Notes under the pieces: generated by a model
Databases searched by the model: none
Seen by the model: only the letters and a program-made list of their open reading frames with translations
Told to the model about the DNA's origin: nothing
Position numbers and translations under genes: made by a program
In this document: positions 51,154 to 60,663 of the stretch, in pieces
How positions within the stretch are numbered: position 1 is the first letter of the stretch
How the letters are laid out: the number at the start of each line of letters is the position of its first letter
Source: Streptomyces sp. NRRL F-525
Lineage (GTDB): Bacteria; Actinomycetota; Actinomycetes; Streptomycetales; Streptomycetaceae
Reading direction: 5' to 3'
NCBI RefSeq assembly: GCF_000716605.1
Contig: NZ_JNXE01000045.1
Span: 1-64,000, forward strand
Length of the DNA: 64,000 bases

Positions 51154-51705
51154 ATGCACTGCCCCTTCTGCAGGCACCCCGACAGCCGTGTCGTCGACAG
51201 CCGTACGACCGATGACGGCACGTCGATCCGCCGGCGCCGCCAGTGCCCTGACTGCTCCCGTCGTTTCACGACCGTGGAGACGTGCTCGCTCATGGTGGTC
51301 AAGCGGTCCGGAGTCACCGAGCCTTTCAGCCGTACCAAGGTCATCAACGGTGTGCGCAAGGCATGCCAGGGACGGCCTGTCACCGAGGACGCACTCGCCC
51401 AGCTCGGCCAGCGGGTCGAAGAAGCGGTGCGGGCCACCGGAAGCGCCGAACTGACCACCCATGACGTCGGGCTGGCCATACTCGGCCCGTTGCAGGAGCT
51501 CGACCTCGTCGCCTATCTGCGATTCGCCTCCGTCTACAGGGCGTTCAACTCCCTTGAGGACTTCGAGGCCGCGATCGTGGAGCTGCGCGAAGTGACCCCC
51601 GGCCCCGCCGCGGACGACGAAGACGCGGCATCGGGGAGCCAGGAAGACGACGGCGGGACCGGAGGGACTGTTCAAGTCCCCGTGCCCGCCCACTCCGCCG
51701 ACTGA
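51154..51705 (+). CDS. nrdR: transcriptional repressor NrdR
   Basis: Nucleotide-sensing repressor of ribonucleotide reductase genes, 183 residues. Zinc ribbon C3-PF-C6 ... C31-PD-C34 is followed by an ATP-cone domain (residues about 45-135: [24 protein letters not shown]...) that binds ATP or dATP. The C-terminus is an acidic Asp/Gly-rich tail. The ATG at 51154 gives the family-standard MHCPFC start. Followed by nrdJ, the main target. Confidence 0.96.
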   Translation: MHCPFCRHPDSRVVDSRTTDDGTSIRRRRQCPDCSRRFTTVETCSLMVVKRSGVTEPFSRTKVINGVRKACQGRPVTEDALAQLGQRVEEAVRATGSAELTTHDVGLAILGPLQELDLVAYLRFASVYRAFNSLEDFEAAIVELREVTPGPAADDEDAASGSQEDDGGTGGTVQVPVPAHSAD

Positions 51706-51869
51706 CCGACGGGCCGGAACCGGGCGGAGACCCCGGGTCCGGCCGGGCGGCGGCGAACCAGGACTTGTCGCGGGGCCATGAGCTGTGGGCGCCCGCGGCA
51801 TCAGACAAACACTCTGCCACGGGAACATCGTGGCATTTTCAGGCGTTTTCGCCTGTAGAGGGAGGCGGC

Positions 51870-54764
51870 ATGACAGAGACGGCGAGCGGTCCGGCACGAG
51901 GTTCCCGCGCGAAGGGCACCAAGGCCACCAAGGGACTGCGCATCGAGCGTATTCACACCACCCCCGGCGTGCACCCGTACGACGAGGTGGAGTGGGAGCG
52001 TCGTGACGTCGTCATGACCAACTGGCGCGACGGCTCGGTCAATTTCGAGCAGCGTGGCGTCGAGTTCCCCGCCGAATGGGCGGTGAACGCGGTCAACATC
52101 GTCACCAGCAAGTACTTCCGCGGTGCCGTGGGCACCCCGCAGCGCGAGGTGAGCCTCAAGCAGCTCATCGACCGCATCGTGAAGACGTATCGGAAGGCCG
52201 GCGAGGACCACAAGTACTTCGCCTCGCCCGCCGACGCCGAGATCTTCGAGCACGAGCTGGCGTACGCCCTCCTGCACCAGGTCTTCAGCTTCAACAGCCC
52301 CGTGTGGTTCAACGTCGGGACCCCGCAGCCCCAGCAGGTCTCCGCCTGCTTCATCCTGGCCGTCGACGACTCCATGGAGTCCATCCTCGACTGGTACAAG
52401 GAAGAGGGCATGATCTTCAAGGGCGGCTCCGGCGCCGGCCTGAACCTCTCCCGCATCCGCTCCTCCAAGGAGCTGCTCTCCTCAGGTGGCAACGCCTCGG
52501 GTCCGGTCTCCTTCATGCGCGGCGCCGACGCCTCCGCGGGCACCATCAAGTCCGGTGGCGCCACCCGCCGCGCGGCCAAGATGGTCATCCTGGACGTCGA
52601 CCACCCCGACATCGAGGACTTCATCCAGACCAAGGTCAAGGAAGAAGAGAAGATCCGCGCCCTCCGTGACGCGGGCTTCGACATGGACCTGGGCGGCGAC
52701 GACATCACGTCGGTGCAGTACCAGAACGCCAACAACTCGGTCCGTGTGAACGACACGTTCATGAAGGCCGTGGAGAACGGCGACAAGTTCGGCCTGACGT
52801 CCCGCATGACCGGCGAGGTCATCGAGGAGGTCGACGCCAAGGAGCTCTTCCGCAAGATGGCCGAGGCCGCCTGGGCCTGCGCCGACCCGGGCATCCAGTA
52901 CGACGACACCATCAACCAGTGGCACACGTGCCCGGAGTCCGGCCGTATCAACGGCTCGAACCCCTGCAGCGAGTACATGCACCTGGACAACACGTCCTGC
53001 AATCTCGCCTCGCTGAACCTGATGAAGTTCCTGAAGGACGACGGCAAGGGCCTCCAGTCCTTCGAGGTCGAGCGCTTCGCCAAGGTCGTCGAGCTCGTCA
53101 TCACCGCGATGGACATCTCCATCTGCTTCGCGGACTTCCCGACGCAGAAGATCGGCGAGAACACGCGCGCGTTCCGCCAGCTCGGCATCGGCTACGCCAA
53201 CCTCGGCGCCCTGCTGATGGCGACGGGCCACGCGTACGACTCCGACGGCGGCCGTGCCCTCGCCGGTGCCATCACCTCCCTGATGACCGGCACGTCGTAC
53301 AAGCGCTCCGCCGAACTCGCAGCGGTCGTCGGCCCGTACGACGGCTACGCCCGCAACGAGCAGCCGCACCTGCGCGTCATGAAGCAGCACGCCGACGCCA
53401 ACGCCGTGGCCCCGCGCGCGGACGACCTGGACACGCCGATCTGGGCCGCGGCCACGGAGTCCTGGCAGGACGTACTGCGCCTCGGCGAGAAGAACGGTTT
53501 CCGTAACTCGCAGGCGTCCGTCATCGCCCCGACCGGCACCATCGGTCTCGCGATGTCCTGCGACACCACCGGCCTTGAGCCCGACCTCGCCCTGGTCAAG
53601 TTCAAGAAGCTGGTCGGCGGCGGCTCGATGCAGATCGTCAACGGCACCGTCCCGCAGGCCCTGCGTCGCATGGGCTACCAGGAGGAGCAGATCGAGGCGA
53701 TCGTCGCCCACATCGCCGACAACGGCAATGTGATCGACGCCCCGGGCCTCAAGCAGGAGCACTACGAGGTGTTCGACTGCGCCATGGGCGAGCGCTCCAT
53801 CTCCGCCATGGGCCACGTCCGCATGATGGCCGCCATCCAGCCCTGGATCTCCGGCGCGCTCTCCAAGACGGTCAACCTGCCGGAGACGGCGACCGTCGAG
53901 GACGTCGAAGAGGTCTACTTCGAGGCGTGGAAGCTGGGCGTCAAGGCGCTCGCGATCTACCGCGACAACTGCAAGGTCGGCCAGCCCCTCTCCGCGAAGA
54001 CCAAGGAGAAGGAGAAGGTCGAGGTCACGGCCAAGGCCGAGGAGACCATCCGCACCGCGGTCGAGAAGGTCGTCGAGTACCGCCCCGTCCGCAAGCGTCT
54101 CCCCAAGGGCCGCCCGGGCATCACGACCTCCTTCACGGTCGGCGGCGCCGAGGGCTACATGACCGCCAACTCCTACCCGGACGACGGTCTCGGCGAGGTC
54201 TTCCTGAAGATGTCGAAGCAGGGCTCCACCCTCGCGGGCATGATGGACGCCTTCTCGATCGCCGTCTCCGTGGGCCTGCAGTACGGCGTGCCCCTGGAGA
54301 CGTACGTCTCGAAGTTCACGAACATGCGCTTCGAGCCGGCCGGTATGACGGACGACCCGGACGTGCGGATGGCGCAGTCGATCGTCGACTACATCTTCCG
54401 TCGCCTGGCGCTCGACTTCCTGCCCTTCGAGACGCGCTCCGCGCTCGGCATCCACTCCGCCGAGGAGCGCCAGCGTCACCTGGACACCGGTTCGTACGAG
54501 CCGACGGCGGACGAGGTCGACGTGGAGGGCCTGGCCCAGTCGGCGCCGCGCGCCCAGGAGTTGAAGGCGGTGGCCGCGCCGAAGGCCGTCGCCGAGGCGG
54601 TCAAGCCCGCCCCGCAGCAGGCGCACACCAGCGCCGAGCTGGTGGAGATGCAGCTGGGCATCCAGGCCGACGCCCCGCTCTGCTTCTCCTGCGGTACGAA
54701 GATGCAGCGGGCCGGTTCCTGCTACATCTGCGAGGGATGCGGATCGACCAGCGGCTGCAGCTGA
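51870..54764 (+). CDS. nrdJ: class II (adenosylcobalamin-dependent) ribonucleotide reductase NrdJ
   Basis: Reduces ribonucleotides to deoxyribonucleotides using coenzyme B12, oxygen-independent; 964 residues. Active-site features: QVSACFILAVDDSM (substrate-linked Cys), NPCSEYMHLDNTSCNLASLNLMKF (radical Cys and Glu in NPCSE) and IAPTGTIGLAMSCDTTGLEPD. The C-terminus is a cysteine-rich tail (CFSCGTKMQRAG, CYICEGCGSTSGCS), likely a zinc-ribbon-like element with redox-active cysteines that regenerate the active site. The ATG at 51870 follows GGAGG. Coupled in function to nrdR. Confidence 0.96.
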   Translation: MTETASGPARGSRAKGTKATKGLRIERIHTTPGVHPYDEVEWERRDVVMTNWRDGSVNFEQRGVEFPAEWAVNAVNIVTSKYFRGAVGTPQREVSLKQLIDRIVKTYRKAGEDHKYFASPADAEIFEHELAYALLHQVFSFNSPVWFNVGTPQPQQVSACFILAVDDSMESILDWYKEEGMIFKGGSGAGLNLSRIRSSKELLSSGGNASGPVSFMRGADASAGTIKSGGATRRAAKMVILDVDHPDIEDFIQTKVKEEEKIRALRDAGFDMDLGGDDITSVQYQNANNSVRVNDTFMKAVENGDKFGLTSRMTGEVIEEVDAKELFRKMAEAAWACADPGIQYDDTINQWHTCPESGRINGSNPCSEYMHLDNTSCNLASLNLMKFLKDDGKGLQSFEVERFAKVVELVITAMDISICFADFPTQKIGENTRAFRQLGIGYANLGALLMATGHAYDSDGGRALAGAITSLMTGTSYKRSAELAAVVGPYDGYARNEQPHLRVMKQHADANAVAPRADDLDTPIWAAATESWQDVLRLGEKNGFRNSQASVIAPTGTIGLAMSCDTTGLEPDLALVKFKKLVGGGSMQIVNGTVPQALRRMGYQEEQIEAIVAHIADNGNVIDAPGLKQEHYEVFDCAMGERSISAMGHVRMMAAIQPWISGALSKTVNLPETATVEDVEEVYFEAWKLGVKALAIYRDNCKVGQPLSAKTKEKEKVEVTAKAEETIRTAVEKVVEYRPVRKRLPKGRPGITTSFTVGGAEGYMTANSYPDDGLGEVFLKMSKQGSTLAGMMDAFSIAVSVGLQYGVPLETYVSKFTNMRFEPAGMTDDPDVRMAQSIVDYIFRRLALDFLPFETRSALGIHSAEERQRHLDTGSYEPTADEVDVEGLAQSAPRAQELKAVAAPKAVAEAVKPAPQQAHTSAELVEMQLGIQADAPLCFSCGTKMQRAGSCYICEGCGSTSGCS

Positions 54765-54798
54765 GCCAGGGCATCTGCTTGAAGTGAACTAGCTGGTC

Positions 54799-54844
54799 AG
54801 GGCGGTGGAGTCGGTATCCCGGCTTCGCCGCCCTCGGCGTTTCC
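54799..54844 (+). terminator. weak stem-loop after nrdJ
   Basis: AGGGCGG (54799-54805) can pair with CCGCCCT (54838-54844) over a 32 nt loop. Position suggests nrdJ termination; the long loop makes this tentative. Confidence 0.35.
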
Positions 54845-54935
54845 CGCCCCGGGGCGAATCCGGTTTCCCAGCGGAACGATCAGCGGTTAATCTCCCTCAG
54901 CGCGCATAGGCCGCGCACAGGGGAGGGTGGGGGAC

Positions 54936-55631
54936 ATGGTCGACGAATCCGTCGAACTCGAAAGACGTAGGAGTGCGGGGGCCCAGGCAGTCGCGGCAGT
55001 GGTCGTCGTCGGCGGTGTCGTGGGCGGTATGTGGGGACTTGGGGGAGTCCTGCCGAAGACGTCGGCGCAGGACAGTAAACCGGCGACCTGCTCGGCGAGC
55101 ACCGATGGCACCCTGCCGGCGAAGTACGCCTCGCCGACGGCGCTGTGCACGGCGCTGAACCGTACGGATCTGCCGGTGCTGCTGGGGACTCCGGACGAGC
55201 ACGCGGTGACCGCCTCGGGCAGCGCGGGCTGGATGACGCTGGCGGGCGGCACCAAGATCGCCAGTCCCGAGGCCGACGTGGACCTGAAGACGTACTCCGT
55301 GCGGCTGTCGGCGTCCTACGACGACATTCCCGTCGCCGAGGCGGCCCGCTATGTGGACTCGACGTCGCAGCTGAAGTCGATCCTGGGGCACCCGGCCGTT
55401 CTCTACTCGGACCGGACCATCGCCATCAGCTTCAACCTCGGCGGAGGCAAGGCCAGTACGGGCCCAGGGGGCGTCGCCCGCAGCCTGCTGGTCTCCGCGA
55501 GCGGGAAGGACGGCGGCGACTCCTTCGAGATATCCATCTGGCGTCAGGACGACGTGCCGCCCGACGACGAGGCGCTGTTCCGCATCGCCGAGGAGGTGCT
55601 GCCGACGGTCCCGGGCTGGACCGCCGGCTGA
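54936..55631 (+). CDS. membrane-anchored protein, DUF6215-like
   Basis: Protein of about 231 residues with a short charged N-terminus, one hydrophobic helix (AVAAVVVVGGVVGGMWGLGG) and an extracytoplasmic domain containing two cysteines (PATCSAS, TALCTAL), then LPVLLGTPDEHAVTASG and a C-terminal IWRQDDVPPDDEALFRIAEEVLPTVPG. This resembles the streptomycete DUF6215 family. ATG 54936 is behind a G-rich ribosome site. Function unknown. Confidence 0.65.
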   Translation: MVDESVELERRRSAGAQAVAAVVVVGGVVGGMWGLGGVLPKTSAQDSKPATCSASTDGTLPAKYASPTALCTALNRTDLPVLLGTPDEHAVTASGSAGWMTLAGGTKIASPEADVDLKTYSVRLSASYDDIPVAEAARYVDSTSQLKSILGHPAVLYSDRTIAISFNLGGGKASTGPGGVARSLLVSASGKDGGDSFEISIWRQDDVPPDDEALFRIAEEVLPTVPGWTAG

Positions 55632-55649
55632 CGCGCCGTCCGCGACGGG

Positions 55650-56186
55650 TCAGGGCTGCTGCGCCCTGCCCATCGTCCTGATGAAGGTCGCGGGGTCGTC
55701 CTCGAAGCCCCGGATGCCGGGATGGAAGTCCCAGCTTCCGGACTCGTCGCGGACGAACTCCCCGGCCGTCGCCGCCGTCGCACCGAGGACGTCACCGAAG
55801 TCGTCCTCGGTGAGGACGGTGTACCCCTCCCGGATGCGCAGCTTCGGGTTGAGGACATTGACGAACGTGCGGTGGGCGACCCGCTGTTGGATGACGACAC
55901 CGACCACCACGCGCGCGTACCGCTCGGAGAGCCGGTCGAGCTCCAGGGTCATGACCTCGTCCCAGCCGAAGCCCTTGCCGTCCTTGCTGTCCCGGTTGAG
56001 ATAGATGGTGCCGTCGGGCGAGCGGCTGTCGAAGTGCACCGCGTACGCGGGAGCGCCGTACAGATCGCCCGCCACATACGTGGTGGCGACGATGTCCAGA
56101 TCGACGGGCGGCTGCCCGGTGGGACTCGGATCCCACTGGAGCCCGACTTCGGCCTTGCGGATCCCCTTGTTGAGGCCGTTCACCAC
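55650..56186 (-). CDS. TerD-family stress protein
   Basis: TerD-domain calcium-binding-type protein of about 178 residues. It opens MVNGLNKGIRKAEVGLQWDP and has the family motif PVDLDIVATTYVAGDLYG, then SPDGTIYLNRDSKDGKGFGWDEVMTLELDRL. TerD proteins in Streptomyces occur in many copies and are linked to stress and development. Two adjacent GTG codons are possible starts behind GGGGAAGGGGAA. Convergent with the DUF6215-like gene. Confidence 0.88.
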   Translation of the reverse strand: MVNGLNKGIRKAEVGLQWDPSPTGQPPVDLDIVATTYVAGDLYGAPAYAVHFDSRSPDGTIYLNRDSKDGKGFGWDEVMTLELDRLSERYARVVVGVVIQQRVAHRTFVNVLNPKLRIREGYTVLTEDDFGDVLGATAATAGEFVRDESGSWDFHPGIRGFEDDPATFIRTMGRAQQP

Positions 56187-56338
56187 AGTTCCCCTTCCCC
56201 GTTCGCCTCGATCGCGCGCCCCAACTACTGGGCGATCAGCGTTCGTTGTCCATCGTGCCACGCGCGCGGGGGCGCATGCGCCGACGATCTCAGCCGGAGC
56301 GTGACCGGCGCCACGCTCGGTGGCCTTACGATGGCGCG

Positions 56339-56944
56339 GTGCTGGTCAAGTGGATTCGCTGCACCGTGGTTGACCGCCGCGGCTTCGAGCGCGGGCAGCG
56401 AAAGTGGGCGGGGCTTCTGGGGGAGCCGGGATTTCGGGGACAGGGGGGCGGCTGGAGCAGAGCGCGGCCAGGGGTGGCACACATTTTCGCGTTCTGGGAA
56501 AGCCGTGCCTTCTACGACTCCTTCATGGCCCGGTCCCACGACCGGCTGGCGTCGGCCCAGGCGGGCACCTTCAAGGACGCGCAGGTCAAGCTGTTCGACC
56601 ACCGCTTCGACGTGAAGACCGGCTTCGAGCCGCGCTTCACCGACGCCGACCTGGTGCGGGTGGCCCTGTGCCGCGTCCACGAGGAGCGCGCCGAGCACTT
56701 CACGCTGATGCAGGAGAAGGTCTGGAACCCGGCGATGGCCGGTTCCCCCGGCATGCTCCGCGGACTGTTCGGCGAGGCCCCGGGACACGAGTTCATGGTG
56801 CTGTCGATGTGGCAGTCGGCCGCCGAGCACGGCAAGTACCGCGCCGAGCGGGTCGAGCGGCTCGCCCTGCGGGCCCAGATCGAGGCGGACATCGATTCCC
56901 TCACGGGGGACATCGTCCAACTGGAACCGTCCTGGACGGTTTGA
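56339..56944 (+). CDS. YdbC/DUF4937-type protein
   Basis: Soluble protein of about 201 residues. It opens MLVKWIRCTVVDRRGFERGQ and has WSRARPGVAHIFAFWESRAFYDSFMARSHDRL, resembling dimeric alpha+beta barrel domains of the DUF4937/YdbC type, with a second similar half (LVRVALCRVHEERAEHFTLM, VLSMWQSAAEHGKYRAERVERL). No catalytic residues can be assigned. The GTG start is 6 nt after TACGAT, so leaderless. Confidence 0.68.
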   Translation: MLVKWIRCTVVDRRGFERGQRKWAGLLGEPGFRGQGGGWSRARPGVAHIFAFWESRAFYDSFMARSHDRLASAQAGTFKDAQVKLFDHRFDVKTGFEPRFTDADLVRVALCRVHEERAEHFTLMQEKVWNPAMAGSPGMLRGLFGEAPGHEFMVLSMWQSAAEHGKYRAERVERLALRAQIEADIDSLTGDIVQLEPSWTV

Positions 56945-57084
56945 AATCCCAACTGACGTCACCGGCGTCCCGCTGTGTGAATCGTGCGCCCCTATGTGGC
57001 CCATCGGGCACAATTCGTGTGACCTACGCCGTATGGAGCCCGTACGAGTGCTCGATATGCCGTGACTCGATCTAGGGTTTTGGC

Positions 57085-57744
57085 ATGGCACGACCACGGC
57101 GCATCGTCCTTGTCCGGCACGGCGAGTCAACGGGCAATGTTGATGACACTGTGTACGAGCGTGAACCCGACCATTCCCTGGCGCTGACCGACCAGGGCTG
57201 GCTACAGGCGGAGGAGACCGGAAAGCGGTTGCGGGAGGTGTTCGGCCGCGAGCGCATCAGCGTGTACGTCTCCCCGTACCGCCGTACGCACGAGACCTTC
57301 CGCGCCTTCCATCTCGACCCCGACCTCGTCCGCGTGCGCGAGGAGCCCCGGCTGCGCGAACAGGACTGGGGGAACTGGCAGGACCGCGACGACGTACGCC
57401 TCCAGAAGGCGTACCGGGACGCGTACGGGCACTTCTTCTACCGCTTCGCCCAGGGCGAGTCCGGCGCCGATGTCTACGACCGGGTGGGCGGCTTCCTGGA
57501 GAGCCTGTACCGCAGCTTCGAGGCCCCTGACCATCCGCCGAACGTGCTCCTGGTGACACACGGCCTGGCGATGCGGCTGTTCTGTATGCGCTGGTTCCAC
57601 TGGACGGTCGCGGAGTTCGAGTCGCTGTCGAATCCGGGGAACGCCGAGATGCGGATGCTCGTTCTCGGAGACGACGGCAGATACGCGCTGGACCGGCCGT
57701 TCGACAGCTGGCGGGACCCGGAGCCGTACGGGATCACCGGATAG
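57085..57744 (+). CDS. histidine phosphatase (phosphoglycerate mutase-like) family protein
   Basis: Cytoplasmic phosphatase-like protein of 219 residues. The catalytic RHG motif is in IVLVRHGESTGNVDDTVY, the second conserved Arg in VSPYRRTHETFRAF, and the late His in VLLVTHGLAMRLFCMRW. Substrate unknown. ATG 6 nt after TAGGGT. The ADP-ribosylglycohydrolase gene follows 11 nt later, suggesting an operon. Confidence 0.88.
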   Translation: MARPRRIVLVRHGESTGNVDDTVYEREPDHSLALTDQGWLQAEETGKRLREVFGRERISVYVSPYRRTHETFRAFHLDPDLVRVREEPRLREQDWGNWQDRDDVRLQKAYRDAYGHFFYRFAQGESGADVYDRVGGFLESLYRSFEAPDHPPNVLLVTHGLAMRLFCMRWFHWTVAEFESLSNPGNAEMRMLVLGDDGRYALDRPFDSWRDPEPYGITG

Positions 57745-57755
57745 GGGGCGGACCG

Positions 57756-58706
57756 ATGATCGCCGACTCCTCTTCCGGTACCCCCGACCTTTCTGTTTCT
57801 CCTGTCTCTCCCGACTCCCTCGACGCGCGTCTGAACCGCGCCCTGGCCAGCTTGCGCGGACTCGCTGTGGGCGACGCGCTGGGCTCACAGTTCTTCGTCC
57901 CCGTGAACCACCCGCTGCTGAAGCGCCGCGAACTGCCCCCGACCCCCTGGCAGTGGACGGACGACACGGAGATGGCGTGCTCCGTGGTCGCCGTCCTGGC
58001 CGCTCACCGCCGCGTCGACCAGGACGCCCTGGCGCGGTCCTTCGCCGAGCACCACGACTTCGACCGCGGCTACGGCCCCGCGGTCAACCGGCTGCTGCGC
58101 CTCGTCCGCGAGGGCGGCGACTGGCGTGAACTGTCCTCCGCGCTCTTCAAGGGCCAGGGGTCCTGGGGCAACGGCGCGGCGATGCGGATCGCGCCCCTGG
58201 GCGCCTGGTACGCGGACGACCCCGAGCAGGCCACCCACCAGGCGGAGATCTCCGCCTACCCCACGCGTCAGCACCGTGAGGCCGTGGTGGGCGCCATGGC
58301 CGTCGCCGCGGCCGCCGCGCTGGCCGCGGCCCCCGGCGGCCCGCCTAGTGGCGAGGCACTCCTCGACGGCGTCATCGCACTCGTACCGAAGAGCGCCGTC
58401 GGCGCGGGCCTGCGGCGCGCTCGGGACATGCTCGACTACGCCGATTCCGGAACCGTCGCGGCCGTTCTGGGCTGTGGACGCCGTACGTCCGCCCACGACA
58501 CGGTTCCCTTCGCGCTCTGGTCGGCCGCGCGCGGCCTCGGCGACTACGAGGGGGCGTTCTGGGCCACCGCCCAGGTCGGCGGTGACGTGGACACCACCTG
58601 CGCCATCGTGGGCGGCGTGATCGCCGGTGGGCGGGCGGGCACGCCGCCCGCCGAGTGGCTGGAGCGGACGGAGGCGCTGCCGGGCTGGGTGCCGACGTCC
58701 GTCTGA
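57756..58706 (+). CDS. ADP-ribosylglycohydrolase family protein
   Basis: Metal-dependent hydrolase of 316 residues of the DraG/ADPRH type that removes ADP-ribose from proteins or small molecules. Signatures: LRGLAVGDALGSQFF, PWQWTDDTEMACSVV (metal-binding Thr-Asp-Asp), GSWGNGAAMRIAPLG, and the C-terminal VGGDVDTTCAIVGGVIAG with the second metal Asp. Probably co-transcribed with the upstream phosphatase gene. Confidence 0.9.
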   Translation: MIADSSSGTPDLSVSPVSPDSLDARLNRALASLRGLAVGDALGSQFFVPVNHPLLKRRELPPTPWQWTDDTEMACSVVAVLAAHRRVDQDALARSFAEHHDFDRGYGPAVNRLLRLVREGGDWRELSSALFKGQGSWGNGAAMRIAPLGAWYADDPEQATHQAEISAYPTRQHREAVVGAMAVAAAAALAAAPGGPPSGEALLDGVIALVPKSAVGAGLRRARDMLDYADSGTVAAVLGCGRRTSAHDTVPFALWSAARGLGDYEGAFWATAQVGGDVDTTCAIVGGVIAGGRAGTPPAEWLERTEALPGWVPTSV

Positions 58707-58886
58707 CGTCCTCACCTCGCCGCCGGGCAGCACCGTCCGCATCCGATCGAAACTCTCCGTGCCCGGTGGGAACTCTCCGTGACCACCCGTCCGTTGTCGT
58801 GGCAGTCGCTGTGCGGCACATGAGTCCGCACAGGCAGGACACGGCAGTTGGGGGGTGTGGTCATGAGGTTCTCGCTGGGGTCCGTG

Positions 58887-58911
58887 GGCCGGGCCCTGAT
58901 CTGGCCCGGCC
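58887..58911 (-). terminator. terminator of the MFS gene
   Basis: GGCCGGGCC and GGCCCGGCC form a 9 bp stem with a 7 nt loop, 5 nt past the MFS stop. The rest of the 210 bp convergent gap holds only a duplicated AACTCTCCGTG motif (about 58750 and 58772). Confidence 0.8.
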
Positions 58912-58916
58912 GGCGG

Positions 58917-60464
58917 TCAGGCGACTCCCGCACCCGCCGTGCCCGCGAGGGCTTCGAGGTCACTCTTGCGGACGCGGATCACCAACCAGGCGGTGACCAG
59001 GGCGAGTACGGCCATCGCGGCGGCCGGGACGAAGGCCGTCGCGATGCCGTGCGCGAGCACCTCGTGCCCCCAAGGCGCGGGCAACTGGTGCGACTTGGAG
59101 AACGCCGCCTTCTGTCCCGCCGATCCGTCCGCCAGGAACTTCGGCAGTTGCTTCTTCGCCTCGTCCTTGATGGCCGAGCCGAACACCGTGGTCAGGATGG
59201 ACAGACCGAGCGAACCGCCCACCTGCTGCATGGCGTTGAGCAGCGCGGAGGCCGCGCCCGCCTCGTGCTGGGCGACACCGGAGACGGCGGTGACCGTCAG
59301 CGTCACGAAGTTCAGGCCCATCCCGAAGCCGAACACGAGCATCGGACCGAGCACTCCGCCGACGTACGAACTGTCCGAGCTGATCAGGGTCTGCCAGGCC
59401 AGCCCGATCATCGCGAGCGCCGAGCCCATGAGCATGAAGGGCCGTGGCCCGAGCACCGGCAGGAAGCGCTGGGACAGCCCCGCGCCGGCCGCGATCACGA
59501 CCGTCACCGGCAGGAAGGCGAGACCCGCCTGGATCGGGGTGTACCCCAGCACGTTCTGCACGAAGAGCACGATGTAGAAGAACATCCCGAACATCGCGGC
59601 GGCCAGGCTCAGCATGATCACGTAGGTGCCCGAGCGATTGCGGTCGGCGAACATCCTGAGCGGGGTGATCGGCTCCTTGGCCCGGGACTCGGTGATCACG
59701 AAGGCCAGCAGCAGGACGATCGCCGCGGCGAAGGACCCGATGGTCAGGCCGTCGCGCCAGCCCTTGTCCGCCGCGCGGATGAAGCCGTAGACGAGGGACG
59801 CCATGCCCGCCGTCGAGGTCAGCGCGCCCGCGATGTCGAAGCGGCCGGTGTGCCGTTCGGACTCGTTGATGTACAGCGGTGTGAGTACCGCGATCAGTAC
59901 GCCGATCGGCAGGTTGACGAAGAACACCCAGCGCCAGTCGAGCCATTCGGTGAGCATGCCGCCCGCGAGCAGTCCGATCGCGCCACCGCCCGCCGAGACC
60001 GCGGCGAAGACTCCGAACGCCCTGTTCCGCTCAGGCCCTTCGGGGAACGTGGTGGTGATGAGTGCCAGCGAGGTGGGCGACGCGATCGCGCCACCCATGC
60101 CCTGCAGGACGCGCGCGGCCAGCAGCTGCCAGGGTTCCTGGGCGAGACCGCCCAGCAGCGAGGCGAAGGTGAAGAGCAGGATGCCGGTGGTGAACACCCG
60201 CCGCCGGCCGAGGATGTCACCGGCCCGGCCGCCGAGCAGCAGCAGGCCGCCGAAGGTGAGCGTGTAGGCGCTGACGACCCAGGTGAGGTCGGTGGTGCTG
60301 AAACTGAGTGCGGCTTGAATGTGCGGGAGCGCGATGTTCACAATCGTCGCGTCGAGTACCACCATGAGTTGGCAGGCCGCGATGACCGCGAGCGCGATGC
60401 CGGGATGCCCCTCCCGGCGGGCCGCTCCTGGCTTGGGGTGCTGAATCAACTGAGAGGTTGTCAC
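58917..60464 (-). CDS. MFS drug exporter (DHA2/EmrB-QacA family)
   Basis: Inner-membrane proton-coupled exporter of 515 residues with 14 predicted helices. The DHA2 signature is in the first helix (VLDATIVNIALPHIQAAL), then WVVSAYTLTFGGLLLLGGRAGDILGRRRVF (motif A) and GGAIASPTSLALI. Start is GTG at 60464. It is divergent from a TetR repressor gene; the intergenic region holds two identical 20 bp palindromes. It probably exports a toxic small molecule. Confidence 0.92.
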   Translation of the reverse strand: MTTSQLIQHPKPGAARREGHPGIALAVIAACQLMVVLDATIVNIALPHIQAALSFSTTDLTWVVSAYTLTFGGLLLLGGRAGDILGRRRVFTTGILLFTFASLLGGLAQEPWQLLAARVLQGMGGAIASPTSLALITTTFPEGPERNRAFGVFAAVSAGGGAIGLLAGGMLTEWLDWRWVFFVNLPIGVLIAVLTPLYINESERHTGRFDIAGALTSTAGMASLVYGFIRAADKGWRDGLTIGSFAAAIVLLLAFVITESRAKEPITPLRMFADRNRSGTYVIMLSLAAAMFGMFFYIVLFVQNVLGYTPIQAGLAFLPVTVVIAAGAGLSQRFLPVLGPRPFMLMGSALAMIGLAWQTLISSDSSYVGGVLGPMLVFGFGMGLNFVTLTVTAVSGVAQHEAGAASALLNAMQQVGGSLGLSILTTVFGSAIKDEAKKQLPKFLADGSAGQKAAFSKSHQLPAPWGHEVLAHGIATAFVPAAAMAVLALVTAWLVIRVRKSDLEALAGTAGAGVA

Positions 60465-60487
60465 TATGGGTCCCCCACAAGTGTGTT

Positions 60488-60507
60488 AGTGAACGCTCGC
60501 GTTCACT
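60488..60507. promoter_or_regulatory. TetR operator 1
   Basis: Perfect palindrome AGTGAACGC-TC-GCGTTCACT starting 24 bp upstream of the MFS start codon, identical in both arms to the second copy at 60536. Binding here would block transcription of the exporter gene. Confidence 0.85.
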
Positions 60508-60535
60508 GCCGCGTCAACGGTAGTGAGTCCCCGAC

Positions 60536-60555
60536 AGTGAACGCAAGCGTTCACT
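60536..60555. promoter_or_regulatory. TetR operator 2
   Basis: AGTGAACGC-AA-GCGTTCACT, the same 9 bp arms as operator 1, with centres 48 bp apart. Likely controls the tetR side of the divergent region. Confidence 0.85.
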
Positions 60556-60663
60556 TAACTCGCCTTCGTGCGGCATCTCCCCGTCGCTGCCGCGTGACGC
60601 GTCCCCGATCCCCCACCCCGATCCCCGGAATTCCCCATTCCACTGCTCGCTGGAGAAACTCAG

